Assembly (NCBI RefSeq): GCF_000004825.1
Contig: NW_008805064.1
Coordinates: 1,674,001 to 1,738,000, forward strand
Reading direction: 5' to 3'
DNA length: 64,000 bases
Source: Heterostelium album PN500
Taxonomy: Eukaryota > Evosea > Eumycetozoa > Acytosteliales > Acytosteliaceae
Shown here: positions 46,614 through 56,799 of the stretch, piece after piece
Position numbering within the stretch: position 1 is the first letter of the stretch
Layout: every line of letters begins with the position of its first letter
Notes under the pieces: model-generated
The model's input: the letters and a program-made list of their open reading frames with translations, nothing else
Databases searched by the model: none
Told to the model about the DNA's origin: nothing
Made by a program: the position numbers and the translations under genes

Positions 46614-48074
46614 TCAATACCTAAAAGAATTTTCAAAAAAATTTCCAGATACCAATGAATCTTTCGAGATATCAGCGTATAAAAACTTGAGATGAGGATA
46701 AGTTGATTCCACAGCTTCATTTTCATTTTGATTCTCTGAAACTTCGTAGATCTTCACTGCGTAGGTGACGGATCTAAAATTAGAATTCTTTGATTTGATG
46801 TGTGCAAATCCAGTGGCTTGGTTATATAATCTTAACATATACTGATCTGTAGGAATAATACTATAGGTATTGAAGATGAATCTTTTGATCGATGCTGATT
46901 TAGATATAAAATTGAATGTCTCGTCTAGACTATAATTGATATCGATTGTGTCGATCAATTGATTTTTGTTGAGCACTCTTTTGATCCATTCATTTGTGGT
47001 GTCTGTGATTAGAGTACGAACTTTACAATCTGGTGAACACAGCAGCTCCTCGAACTTGACTGCCACACTTTCAATTACTCTTTTGATAATCATTTTGGTG
47101 ATATGCATAAAGTGACCACTTATCATTTGAAATTGTTCCAAAGTGATTCTTCCAATTCCAAATGTGGTAAGTTTATGTTGATCGGAAAGTATACTCTTGT
47201 ATGGATAACTGTATTCGGTAGGTAGTTTTAACTTCTTGATGGAATGAGATAGTAGATCTGATGTGAAATTCCTTTCTCTAGAGATCTCACTGGAGGAAAT
47301 GTCGAGTGAAGTCAGTCGTGGTAATGTTTTTAACAATAGAAATATATCGCAAATAAAGTACATCTGATAGAATACCAATGATTCGATATTCGGAATATAT
47401 TCTATAATCGATCTACATTGTTGTAAAGTTATTCCATTTTCTTTCCAGCTTTCATTGAACATACAAAAGCGTCTGACATTATTGAAGATCAATCCCAATT
47501 CGATCGGAGAAGAAATAGATTTCTTGGTGATTTCACTTAACAATTTAGTTGAAAATGTGAGATCACTGATATTCTTGAGTACTGAATGTGGATTTAAAAC
47601 ACTGATTCGGAGTAGTTTTGCAAATGAAATTGTTTGTTTGATTGCCTGTTGGGAATTAGGCATTATAGCGAATCGATTGAACAATGATGATATCAACTTG
47701 AAAAACTCTTTGGAAACGAGAGCAATCGATAATAACCATCGGTACTTGTTAGGTAGATCGTTAACGTCCAACCACAAGTAGGTATCTTCATGCCAAAGAT
47801 CACGAATGATTCGATAGATGATCAATGTTGGCAATCGATATTCAACAGTTCCACGATGATATTGTTCGATTGAGTTGTTTGTAACCAACTTTGATTTGAT
47901 ATCATTGATATGTTCTTGATATTCCAATATTGAATCGATTAGAACATCTTTCCTAAATCCCTTGTGTTTTAATGAATATTTAACCATTATTTGAACTAAT
48001 TCATCTCTATTCAACTTCTTAAGTTCATCTCTGTTATATATTTGCTGTTTATCTAATATCTTTTTTGTTGTCAT
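46614..48074 (-). CDS. SAP-like/F-box-like/LRR array protein, member 3
   Basis: Single exon, 486 residues, the shortest full copy. The SAP-like start (MTTKKILDKQQIYNRDELKK) and F-box-like segment are intact, as are the LRR-like body and the AAVE-type motif (here NEAVESTYPHLKFLYA). The Ser/Asp tail of the other members is missing: after FLYADISKDS the protein ends SGNFFENSFRY. The sequence past the stop still holds the CCAATCGATTCTCC word that follows other members, so the tail was lost by mutation within the copy and not by truncation of the duplication unit. Confidence 0.8.
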   Translation of the reverse strand: MTTKKILDKQQIYNRDELKKLNRDELVQIMVKYSLKHKGFRKDVLIDSILEYQEHINDIKSKLVTNNSIEQYHRGTVEYRLPTLIIYRIIRDLWHEDTYLWLDVNDLPNKYRWLLSIALVSKEFFKLISSLFNRFAIMPNSQQAIKQTISFAKLLRISVLNPHSVLKNISDLTFSTKLLSEITKKSISSPIELGLIFNNVRRFCMFNESWKENGITLQQCRSIIEYIPNIESLVFYQMYFICDIFLLLKTLPRLTSLDISSSEISRERNFTSDLLSHSIKKLKLPTEYSYPYKSILSDQHKLTTFGIGRITLEQFQMISGHFMHITKMIIKRVIESVAVKFEELLCSPDCKVRTLITDTTNEWIKRVLNKNQLIDTIDINYSLDETFNFISKSASIKRFIFNTYSIIPTDQYMLRLYNQATGFAHIKSKNSNFRSVTYAVKIYEVSENQNENEAVESTYPHLKFLYADISKDSLVSGNFFENSFRY

Positions 48075-48580
48075 CTTTTAAACTATTAATTGTAAAATAA
48101 TTAAACTGTTTCTTTTTTGGAGAAATGATCAATTTTATAAAAAATATCTGTTTTTTTTTTTTTAAATCCTTCCAACTGAGATTTTATTTATACTTGAGTT
48201 AGAGACATCGTTAAACTGTGGTAGTAACGACATAATGTAGTGGTATAAAATGATGTTATAAATAAATAGTTATATGTTTAAAAGATGATTGTAAAATAAT
48301 GAATATAATCTGTTGTTTATTGAGTTCTTGTTGCGCTTATATAATCTTGTTAATTTGTCGGTTGTGGAGTAGTCGGTTGATTGGTATCTTGGAACTACGA
48401 TTCCAACAACTTGTTAATTTCGCTTTGAAAAATGTGTTATTTTCAAAGAAATGATTATTATCTATTAATTAGTGTTTAAACACTGTTATTATTTATTTTT
48501 AAAAAATGTACAAGAAGGAAAATCGAATGGACAAATAATCACATGTTAGAGTCATCACATTCAATGACCCTATAATGGAA
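48075..48580. other. Intergenic stretch between members 3 and 4
   Basis: About 500 bases with no supported gene. The 3' flank of member 4 (TAACATGTGATTATTTGTCC at about 48523-48546 read on the minus strand) is recognisably the same as the flanks after other members. The rest is A/T-rich sequence with a T-run near 48150. Confidence 0.45.
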
Positions 48581-50092
48581 TTAATTATTTATATCTGAAT
48601 CTGAATCTGAATCTGAATCAAAATCTGAATCGAAATCTGAATCGAAGTCTGAATCGATAAAGCTAGGGCCAGAGAACTGTGAATCTGTATAAAAAAACTT
48701 GAGATGAGGATATCTCGACTCCACAGCTGCATTGTCTTCTTGATTCTTTGAAACGTTGTAGATCTTCACTGCGTAGCTGGTTGTTCTCAAATGATGAATC
48801 TTTGATTTGATGTGTGCAAATCCAGTGGCTTGATTCTCTGTTACCAACTTATATTCATCTTTTGAGAAATGGTAAGAGGTGTTGAAAATGAATCGTTTGA
48901 TCGTTGCTGATTTCGATATCAAACTGAAAGTATCGTCTAGACTATAATTGATATCGATTGTTTCGATTGTTTGATTTTTGTTGACCACTCTTTTGATCCA
49001 TCCATTCCTGTAGTTTGTGATTAGTGTTCGAACTTTACAATCTGGTAAATACAATAGTTCTTCGAACATGGCTGCCATTCTTTTATCGATTCTTTTGATA
49101 ATCAGTTTGGTGAAATGCATAAAGTGACCACTTATCTTTTGAATTTGTTGTGGACTGATTCTTCCAATTCCAAAAGTGGTGAGTTGATGTTGATCTGAAA
49201 GTATACTCTCGTAAGGACAATGGTCTGATAATGGAAGTTTCAACTTCTTAATGGAGTTCGAGAGTAGATCTGATGTGAAACTCTTGATAGTGAAGATATC
49301 AGAGTTGGAAATGTCGAGTGAAGTCAATCGTGGTAATGTTTTTAACAATTTTAAATGCTCGTAACTAATTGACAACTCATTAAATAACAATGATTCGATA
49401 TTAGGCATGTATTGGACGATCAATTTATATTGTTGTGTTTGCATTGAATTTGTTTTCCAACCCCCATTGATGGTATAGATACACAAACGTCTGACATTGT
49501 TGAAGATCAGTCCCAATTCAAACGGAGCACAGATAGTTTTCTTGGTTATCTCATTAAATACCATAGCTGATAATTTGAGACCACCGATATTCTTGAGTAC
49601 TGAATATGGACTAAAAAAACTACTTCTAAGATGTTGTGCTATGGAAACTGCTTGTTTGTCTGTCTGTAGGGCATTACGGTTGTTTGAGAATCGATTATAC
49701 AATGATGATATCAATTTGAAAAACTCTTTGGAAACGAGTGAAATTGATAATAGCCATCGGTAGATGTTAGGTAGATCGTTAACGTCCAACCACAAGTGGG
49801 TATCTTCATGCCAAAGATCACGAATGATTCGATAGATGATCAATGTTGGCAATCGATATTCAACAGTTCCACGATGATATTGTTCGATTGGGTTGTTTGT
49901 AACCAACTTTGATTTGATATCATTGATATGTTCTTGATATTCCAATATTGAATCGATTAGAACATCTTTCGTTTTACCACCATGTTTTAATGAATATTTA
50001 ACACTTAATTTAACTAACTCATCTCTTTTCAACTTCTCAAGTTCATCTCTGTTATATATTTGTCGTTTATCTAATATCTCTTTTGTTGCCAT
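48581..50092 (-). CDS. SAP-like/F-box-like/LRR array protein, member 4
   Basis: Single exon, 503 residues. Start MATKEILDKRQIYNRDELEK; SAP-like segment with KHGGKTKDVLIDSILEY; F-box-like segment with DVNDLPNIYRWLLSISLVSK. Members 3 and 4 share the DVNDLPN words, so they may be closest relatives here or have exchanged sequence. The LRR-like body contains LPRLTSLDISNSDIF, and the tail is a clean Asp-Phe/Ser repeat (SDFDSDFDSDFDSDSDSDSD). Family unknown. Confidence 0.8.
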   Translation of the reverse strand: MATKEILDKRQIYNRDELEKLKRDELVKLSVKYSLKHGGKTKDVLIDSILEYQEHINDIKSKLVTNNPIEQYHRGTVEYRLPTLIIYRIIRDLWHEDTHLWLDVNDLPNIYRWLLSISLVSKEFFKLISSLYNRFSNNRNALQTDKQAVSIAQHLRSSFFSPYSVLKNIGGLKLSAMVFNEITKKTICAPFELGLIFNNVRRLCIYTINGGWKTNSMQTQQYKLIVQYMPNIESLLFNELSISYEHLKLLKTLPRLTSLDISNSDIFTIKSFTSDLLSNSIKKLKLPLSDHCPYESILSDQHQLTTFGIGRISPQQIQKISGHFMHFTKLIIKRIDKRMAAMFEELLYLPDCKVRTLITNYRNGWIKRVVNKNQTIETIDINYSLDDTFSLISKSATIKRFIFNTSYHFSKDEYKLVTENQATGFAHIKSKIHHLRTTSYAVKIYNVSKNQEDNAAVESRYPHLKFFYTDSQFSGPSFIDSDFDSDFDSDFDSDSDSDSDINN

Positions 50093-50371
50093 CTTTTAAA
50101 CTATAACTTAATTAATCACAAAAAAAATAAATAAATAACGTTATGATAACAAAAATTAACAATTTTTTTGATTTTTTTTTTTAGGTCTTTTAAAGCGTTG
50201 TGTCTTTAAAGAATATTTTGCTTAAAACAAACAAATAATACGATAAAAAGTACAGATTTAAATTTCATTTTATTTAATTCTTCCTATTAGGAAGATTATT
50301 TCAAATAATTTAGATATCATGATATTAAAGTATGATTTTTTTGTTTTGTTAAATAAATGCCCGATTTTTTT

Positions 50372-50790
50372 CAATGAGTATGATATTCAAGGATCGATAA
50401 CAATATCATTTTGATAGACTATCTGTAAGTGTAACCAAACAATAATCACTTGACAATCTGAAGATCAAGGAATTGCATCTGGATTTATCAAATATGGATC
50501 GATATTGAGAGATATTCCATTGGGTGTGGAAACTTTAAGCTTTGGAGATAATTGTATCGGTATCTTTTCGGAATGAATTAATATTGTTCTTCTTGACATA
50601 GTAAATAATACAATTTTTGCAACAACGATTATAATAAAGATTTTATTTTAATAGACATATCTAAATTTTTTATTTTATTATTCTATCACATTTATTAATA
50701 GTTTTTGAATATTTTTTCTTTTTGTTTGTAAAAGATAGTTCGATCAAAGAGAATACTAATATAAAAATAATCAACACATTTATTAATAGC
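50372..50790 (+). pseudogene. FNIP/F-box gene relics inside the array
   Basis: Bases about 50372-50580 resemble the FNIP gene around 15430-15620: the order DNLKIKELHLDLSN, then IPLGVETLSFGDN is clear, but stops interrupt it. Further on, near 50726-50760, GTTTGTAAAAGATAGTTCGA resembles the VCKRWFND end of the F-box. The order is reversed relative to an intact gene (FNIP part first), so at least two separate pieces are present. These lie on the strand opposite the array genes. Confidence 0.5.
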
Positions 50791-50875
50791 TTTCAAAAGA
50801 AGATAGTGAAAAGGAAGTATATGTTTAAATGAATTTTATTTATATAATTAAGAGAATCGATTATCAGAAAAGTCA

Positions 50876-52375
50876 TTATTCATCAGAGTCATCATTAAAA
50901 TCGAAATCATCGATATCTGATTCTGAATATTCGTCAGAGCGAGAGTAAGATGAAACTGACTCGATTCTATAGTATAAAAACTTGAGATGAGGATATGTCG
51001 ATTCCACAGCTGTATTGTCATCTTGATTCTCTGAAACGTTGTAGATCTTAGCTGCGTAGCCAACTGCTCTATAAATAAAACTCTTTGATTTGACGTGTGC
51101 AAATCCTGTGGCGTGATTATCTATTCCCAACTTATACTGATCTGTCGTAATATCTTTATTGTGGCTGAAAATGAATCGTTTGATCGATGGCGATTTCGAT
51201 ACTAAAGCAAAGGTATCGTCTAGATCGCAGTTGACATCGATTGTGTCGATTAATTGATTTTGGTTGAGCACTCGTTCAATCCATACATATATGGTGTCTG
51301 TGATTAGAGTGCGAACTTTACAATCTGGTAAACACAGCAGTTTCTCGAATTTGGCTATCATCTCTTCATTTAATTTTTTAATAATAAGTTTGGTGAAATG
51401 CATAAAGTGACCACTTATCATTTGAATTTGTGCCAAAGTGATTCTTCCAATTCCAAACGTTGTAAGTTGGTGCTGATCAGAAAGTATACTCTTGTATGGA
51501 CTATTGTATCTCATTGGTAGTTTCAACTTCTTGATGGAATGAGATAGTAGATCTGATGTGAATTGTGCGATTTTGGGGAATTCTGATTTGGAGATGTCGA
51601 GTGATGTCAGTCGTGGCAATGTTTTTATCGATTGAAGTAGATCAAGACCAATATATGCCTGAAGGAATACCAATGATTCGATATTCGGCATATATTGGAC
51701 GATCGATTTACATTGTTGTGCTTGTATTGGACTTGGTCTCCAATTTCCATTGTCGTTAGACATACAGAAACGTCTGACATTATTGAAGATCAGTCCTAAT
51801 TCGATCGGAGCACAGACCGATTTCTTGGTGATAGCACTAAACACTTGAATTGATATTGTAAGATCGCCGATATTCTTGAGTACTGAATGTGGACTCAGAA
51901 CACTACTTCTAAGATGATGTGCTAAATAAAATGTATCTGCATTTTCGATTCTGTTGTTAGGTTTGGTTTTGAAGCTGCTAAACAATGATGATATCAATTT
52001 GAAAAACTCTTTGGAAACGAGAGCAATCGAGAGTAACCATCGGTAGTTTCTACGTAGATTATCAGTGTTCAAACACAAGTCGATATCTTCATGCCAAAGA
52101 TCACGAATGATTCTATTAATGATCAGTGTTGGCAATCGATATTCAACAGTTCCACGATGATATTGTTCGATTGGGTTGTTTGTAACCAACTTTGATTTGA
52201 TATCATTGATATGTTCTTGATATTTCAATATTGAATCGATTAGAACATCTTTTCTTAATCCATTATGTTTTAATGAATATTTAACACTTAATTGAACCAA
52301 TTCATCTCTTTTCAACTTCTCAAGTTCATCTCTGCTAAATATTTGTTGTTTATCTAATATCTCTTTTGTTGTCAT
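50876..52375 (-). CDS. SAP-like/F-box-like/LRR array protein, member 5
   Basis: Single exon, 499 residues from the ATG at 52375. The frame stays open 40 codons further upstream to 52495, but every paralogue starts at MTTKEILDK in the same flank, so I chose 52375. The SAP-like segment reads KHNGLRKDVLIDSILKYQ. The F-box-like segment has IINRIIRDLWHED in place of IIYRIIRDLW. The body has LPRLTSLDISKSEF; the motif ATGFAHVKSKS is kept and the tail is acidic (YSESDIDDFDFNDDSDE). The upstream ATG may reflect leader sequence shared with the divergent ankyrin-type gene 170 bases away. Confidence 0.8.
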   Translation of the reverse strand: MTTKEILDKQQIFSRDELEKLKRDELVQLSVKYSLKHNGLRKDVLIDSILKYQEHINDIKSKLVTNNPIEQYHRGTVEYRLPTLIINRIIRDLWHEDIDLCLNTDNLRRNYRWLLSIALVSKEFFKLISSLFSSFKTKPNNRIENADTFYLAHHLRSSVLSPHSVLKNIGDLTISIQVFSAITKKSVCAPIELGLIFNNVRRFCMSNDNGNWRPSPIQAQQCKSIVQYMPNIESLVFLQAYIGLDLLQSIKTLPRLTSLDISKSEFPKIAQFTSDLLSHSIKKLKLPMRYNSPYKSILSDQHQLTTFGIGRITLAQIQMISGHFMHFTKLIIKKLNEEMIAKFEKLLCLPDCKVRTLITDTIYVWIERVLNQNQLIDTIDVNCDLDDTFALVSKSPSIKRFIFSHNKDITTDQYKLGIDNHATGFAHVKSKSFIYRAVGYAAKIYNVSENQDDNTAVESTYPHLKFLYYRIESVSSYSRSDEYSESDIDDFDFNDDSDE

Positions 52376-52545
52376 CTTTTTTAAAATGTTACAAATAAAA
52401 TAGACTAGATTTATCAAGATATTTTCACTCGTTTTATATTTTGTTAAATTTTTATAAAAAAAAAAGATAACGTTAATCAGTGAAGTGGACTCCATTTTAA
52501 AACATAAGAAAAAGATTTTAATTTTTAATAAAAAAAGAATCTTAA

Positions 52546-54568
52546 ATGAAAAAAGATAAATTTTTACAGATATTTAATAATATTGTATTAAATAAAATTA
52601 ATATTCAAACATGTTCATAGCATACACAAAGTTGTTAATAAATATGCAAATAAACTAAGTTGGTCACAAGTAGTTAGGAATTCTTATGTAATGGCTTGTA
52701 ACTCTTATTTAAATGAACTTAAACTATATTATACCGAGCATTCGATCCGTCTTTATTTGTATCAAACGTTTGATGCGGCAATCAAATATGGAAACTTTGA
52801 GACATTGAAATATATGGTCGATATGATCAAACCAATAGCAAGATCGAGTTCCCAGCTAATCGATTTCAATGGTCTCTTATATGAAGCAAGCGAGCATTGT
52901 AGTTTGGAAAAAATCAAATACATTTGTGAAGAATTCTCAAAGAAGAGATTGAATTACTATTTTGCTTTGGCGGTGGCACCGTTGTCTGGAGACATCGAAA
53001 TAGTAAAGTACTTGGCTGATAAACTTGCCAGTTGTGAATATTCAAAGATTAGAAAAAAAGATTACGATACGTATGGATCTTTTGATAATGCTGCCAAGAT
53101 GGGTCGAATCGACATGATTGAATGGTTGGCAGAACATAGATCGCAAGACAGAGAGTTTAGCAGCATGTATTACGGTGCCATTGAAGGTGGACATCTTCAT
53201 GTCGTTCAATACCTTCTCGATATCAATGAGCCAATCAGACAAGAGCCACACGAAGAACATGGTACATTATTTGACTATTCGATCTTGTACAATCAATTGG
53301 CAATAGCAAAACTACTACACCAACATAACATCAGAGAATCACTCGATACTCCAATAGATTTTGCATCCTTAAATGAAAATATCGAAATGTTAGCGTGGCT
53401 CTCTGCAAACACGACTGTTACTGCCAGTGAGAGAGTCGTGGACAATGCGGCATTGAAAAACAACATGGAAGTTCTCAAATGGTTAAAACAACATCGAACT
53501 GAAGGTTGCAGTCATAATGCATTTGTAGATGTGTGTAGAGAAGGTTATATCGAAGTTGCACAATGGTTATATCGGAATCAAACGATAATATATGAACCTA
53601 ATGATGCAATCAATGCAGCCGTTGGCAATGGTCATTTAGAACTCGCCAAATGGTTGTTTACAACTCTAAATCAACGACCATCCACAGCGGCAATGAATAA
53701 TGCTGCAGTCAATAACCACATTCATATGATCAAATGGCTGGTAGATAATTCATTATTCTCATTTTCAACAACAGCAATCGATATCCTATCAAGAAGTGAC
53801 AATCTTCAAATGATAAAATGGTTGAATGAATATGATCCAAGTGTAGGATGTACAGAAAGAGCTCTATATAGTGCTGCAAGTCGTGGTCGACTGGAAATCA
53901 TGAAGTGGCTTCGAGAGAACAGAACTGAGATTTCCTGTTTGAAAAAACTAAAACATGGAATTTATTCAGGTGGTGCAGAGACCATCAATTGGGCATTGGA
54001 TAACTTTGCAATCGATTTGGATGAAATGGTAAACCATTCAAGTAAATTGGATAAATTAGAAGTAGTGGAGATAATTATCAAACGGAATCCCAACTATGTT
54101 TGGCAAGATCAATTTATCATACATTCATTTTACCAAGGAGACATAAAAACCATCAAATGGCTCCACGATAATAATATACAAGGTATATTCAATGACAAGT
54201 CAATGGAGAGTGCAATCAAAGGAATTCAATTTCCATTAGTAAAGTGGCTCTATGAGAATAGAAGTGAATGTCAATGTACTATTGATGGTTTTGTGGTCGC
54301 TATTGAAACTGGATATACGGAGATGATCCATTATCTATTGGGTAAACATCCAGAGTTTGCCAATCAATTATCAAAACCAAAGAGACATCTAGAACATTAC
54401 TTTAAAAATGATGATATCGAGATGATTGAATTCCTTTTGGAAAACATAAATTTCCCATTGAATAAACTAAATAAGTATCAACGATCTATACAATCTAAGG
54501 AATATTCAGATATTTCAAATCAACTATTACAAGATCATATCAAAAAGAAAAACGATCTCTTTGGATAA
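52546..54568 (+). CDS. Ankyrin-type repeat protein with one-base frameshift near the start
   Basis: The long frame from 52691 codes 625 residues of repeated units built as A-x-x-x-G-x-I-x-M-I-x-W-L-x-E-N/H-R (for example AAKMGRIDMIEWLAEHR, AAVGNGHLELAKWLF, AASRGRLEIMKWLREN), a dictyostelid ankyrin-type family. The same frame is open back to 52598 and reads LIFKHVHSIHKVVNKYA. An ATG at 52546 opens MKKDKFLQIFNNIVLNK in another frame and stops soon after the run AAAA at 52594-52597. Removing one A from that run joins the two in a way that fits the usual family start, about 673 residues in all. It is the only plus-strand gene inside the array. Function unknown. Confidence 0.8.
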
Positions 54569-54821
54569 AGATAAAAACTTTAATAAAAAAGAAATATATT
54601 AAAAGTGTTATCGTATCGAATCAAATCACCCTGGTTTAAATTATTTAAATAATTTAGTTATTGTTATTGAATTTTTATTGATACAAGTGGGTGTTATTAT
54701 CATGATGGTTAGGAAATAATTGAAGTTTTGTTTAAATTAAAAAAGTTTAATTCTGTTTATTTTTTTACTTTTTTTGTTCAAAAGCAATGTCTGGCCAACA
54801 ATAAGTTAACTTTTGAATTAT

Positions 54822-56291
54822 TTATAATAAATCGGAATCAGAAGAATCGATATTTTGATCGAAGGACGGTGATGCCAAAATCGCAGGAGTGTATAGAAAC
54901 TTGAGATGAGGATAGGTAGACTCCATTGCTTCATTTTCAGCGGTGTTCTCGGAAACGCTATAGATCCTTACTGCGTAGTTGACTTGTGTTGAATTTCGAT
55001 ATTTCGATTTGGTATGTGCGAAACCTGTTGCTTGATTACCAGATTCCAACTTATAGTAATCTATTACATCTTCATCAACACATTTGTCGAAACCTATTCT
55101 CTTGATCGATGGTAGTTTAAATAACATAAATGACATCTCCCACAGCTGAAAACTAGTATCGAATGTAGTTATCGTTTTATTTTTGTTGAACACTCGATAG
55201 AGCCAACCATAATCCAAATCAGTTCGGATAGTGCGAACTTTACATTCTGGCGAACACAACAACTCCTCGAATTTGGCACCGACATCCTTAGTAATATTTT
55301 GGATAACAAGTTTGGTGAAATTCATAAAGTGTCCACTGAACATCTGAATTTGTTGCAAATTGATTTTTCCAATGCCAAATGTGGTGATCTGATGCTGGTC
55401 GCACAGTATACTCTTGTATGAATGAACGCTACTCAAAGGTAGAATCAACTTCTTGATGGAACTAGATATTAGTTCCGATGAGAAAGCCAGGTCTTTTTTG
55501 ATGAGAGATTCCGAGAGATCGAGTGAAGTCAGTTGTGGTAATGTTTTTAATAATGGAAATACTTCGAGGTTGGTAATCGATATTTGGTTGAGTGTCAATG
55601 ATTCGATATTCGGCATGTATTGGACGATCGATTTATATTGTTGTGTTGTGAGAGTACCAAATTTGAATTCGCCACTGTTAGCCACTAAACAAAGATGTCT
55701 GACATTGTTGAAGATCAGTCCCAATTCAATCGAAGAGGATTTCTTGATGATTTCATTGAAGATTTCAGATGATAACGTGAGATCACTGATATTCTTGAGT
55801 ACTGAATGTGGATTCAAAACACTTTTCTTAAACTGTTGTGCAAGAAGAGATATAGGTTGCTTCTTGGATTTTTGATGGAAATATTTGATACGACTGAATA
55901 ACGATGATATTAGCTTGAAGAACTCTCTGGAAACCAGACTGATCGAGAGAAGCCATCGGTACTTGTTACGTAGATGATCAAAGTCCAACCAAAAATCGAT
56001 ATCTTCATGCCAAAGATCACGAATGATTCGATAGATGATCAGTGTTGGCAATCGATATTCAACAGTTCCACGATGATATTGTTCGATTGAATTGTCTGTA
56101 ACTAATGTTGATTTGATATCATTGATATGTTCTTGATATTCCAATATTGAATCGATTAGAACATCTTTCTTTAATTTATTATGTTTTAATGAATATTTAA
56201 CCATTAAACTAACCAATTCATCTCTTTTCAATTTCTTAAGTTCATCTCTGTTATATATTTGTTGTTTATCTAATATCTCTTTTGTTGTCAT
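54822..56291 (-). CDS. SAP-like/F-box-like/LRR array protein, member 6
   Basis: Single exon, 489 residues. The SAP-like start and the DNA block coding YQEHINDIKS to RIIRDLWHED are as in other members, but the rest is the most divergent: ELGLIFNNVRHLCLVANSG, LPQLTSLDLSESLI, CSPECKVRTIRTD, and ATGFAHTKSKYR in place of ATGFAHVKSKS. The acidic tail is short (SSDSDLL). It is separated from members 1-5 by the ankyrin-type gene, which fits its being an older copy. A fragment of a seventh copy lies directly upstream. Confidence 0.8.
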   Translation of the reverse strand: MTTKEILDKQQIYNRDELKKLKRDELVSLMVKYSLKHNKLKKDVLIDSILEYQEHINDIKSTLVTDNSIEQYHRGTVEYRLPTLIIYRIIRDLWHEDIDFWLDFDHLRNKYRWLLSISLVSREFFKLISSLFSRIKYFHQKSKKQPISLLAQQFKKSVLNPHSVLKNISDLTLSSEIFNEIIKKSSSIELGLIFNNVRHLCLVANSGEFKFGTLTTQQYKSIVQYMPNIESLTLNQISITNLEVFPLLKTLPQLTSLDLSESLIKKDLAFSSELISSSIKKLILPLSSVHSYKSILCDQHQITTFGIGKINLQQIQMFSGHFMNFTKLVIQNITKDVGAKFEELLCSPECKVRTIRTDLDYGWLYRVFNKNKTITTFDTSFQLWEMSFMLFKLPSIKRIGFDKCVDEDVIDYYKLESGNQATGFAHTKSKYRNSTQVNYAVRIYSVSENTAENEAMESTYPHLKFLYTPAILASPSFDQNIDSSDSDLL

Positions 56292-56424
56292 CGTTTAATA
56301 CAAAGTATAAAAACGATAAAATAGATTAATATAGTTGTTTTTACAAAAAAAAATCTGGTGGGACCAAAAAAAAAAAAGGAAAAAAAAAAAATAAAATATA
56401 TGTATTTTTCTAAAAGTTTCCCAT

Positions 56425-56540
56425 CCATCGTGTTTTAATGAATATTTAACCATTAATTTAACTAATTCATCTCTTTTTAACTTGCTAAGCTCATATCTTT
56501 TATATATTTTTGGTTTATCCAATATCTCTTTTGTTGTCAT
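56425..56540 (-). pseudogene. 5' fragment of a seventh array copy
   Basis: From ATG 56540 the frame reads MTTKEILDKPKIYKRYELSK and follows the other members for about 38 codons (to VKYSLKHDG), then runs into unrelated A/T-rich sequence. The upstream AAAGATGACAAC context is also kept. The remainder of the gene is missing. It is a truncated tandem duplicate abutting member 6 (its 3' side ends 130 bases before the member 6 start). Confidence 0.8.
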
Positions 56541-56799
56541 CTTTTAAACTGTTAAAAAAAAAACTTAGAAACTAAAAACTTCTTTTTTTTACAAAAAAAT
56601 CGGTGCTAAACAATTTATGTTAATCATTGTTGAACTAAAAAATAATCTAATTTATTCTTTCTTTGGTTCAATTAGTATACCTGATCATATATATAAGTAA
56701 GATATAATTATGTAAATAATTTTGAAGATTCTTTTTTGGTCAAGAATTTAGATTAAAGTTGTTTTTTTATTTTATTTTAAATTAATATTGTAAATTAAA

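Noticed and set aside
52376-52495. Upstream extension of array member 5 by 40 residues (hydrophobic)
   Set aside because: All paralogues start at the same MTTKEILDK position and flank; the extension is A/T-rich leader that happens to stay open.
42514-56540. CRISPR array or satellite DNA as explanation for the repeated blocks
   Set aside because: The repeats are whole genes spaced by 365-2,450 bases with intact coding frames, in a eukaryotic genome.
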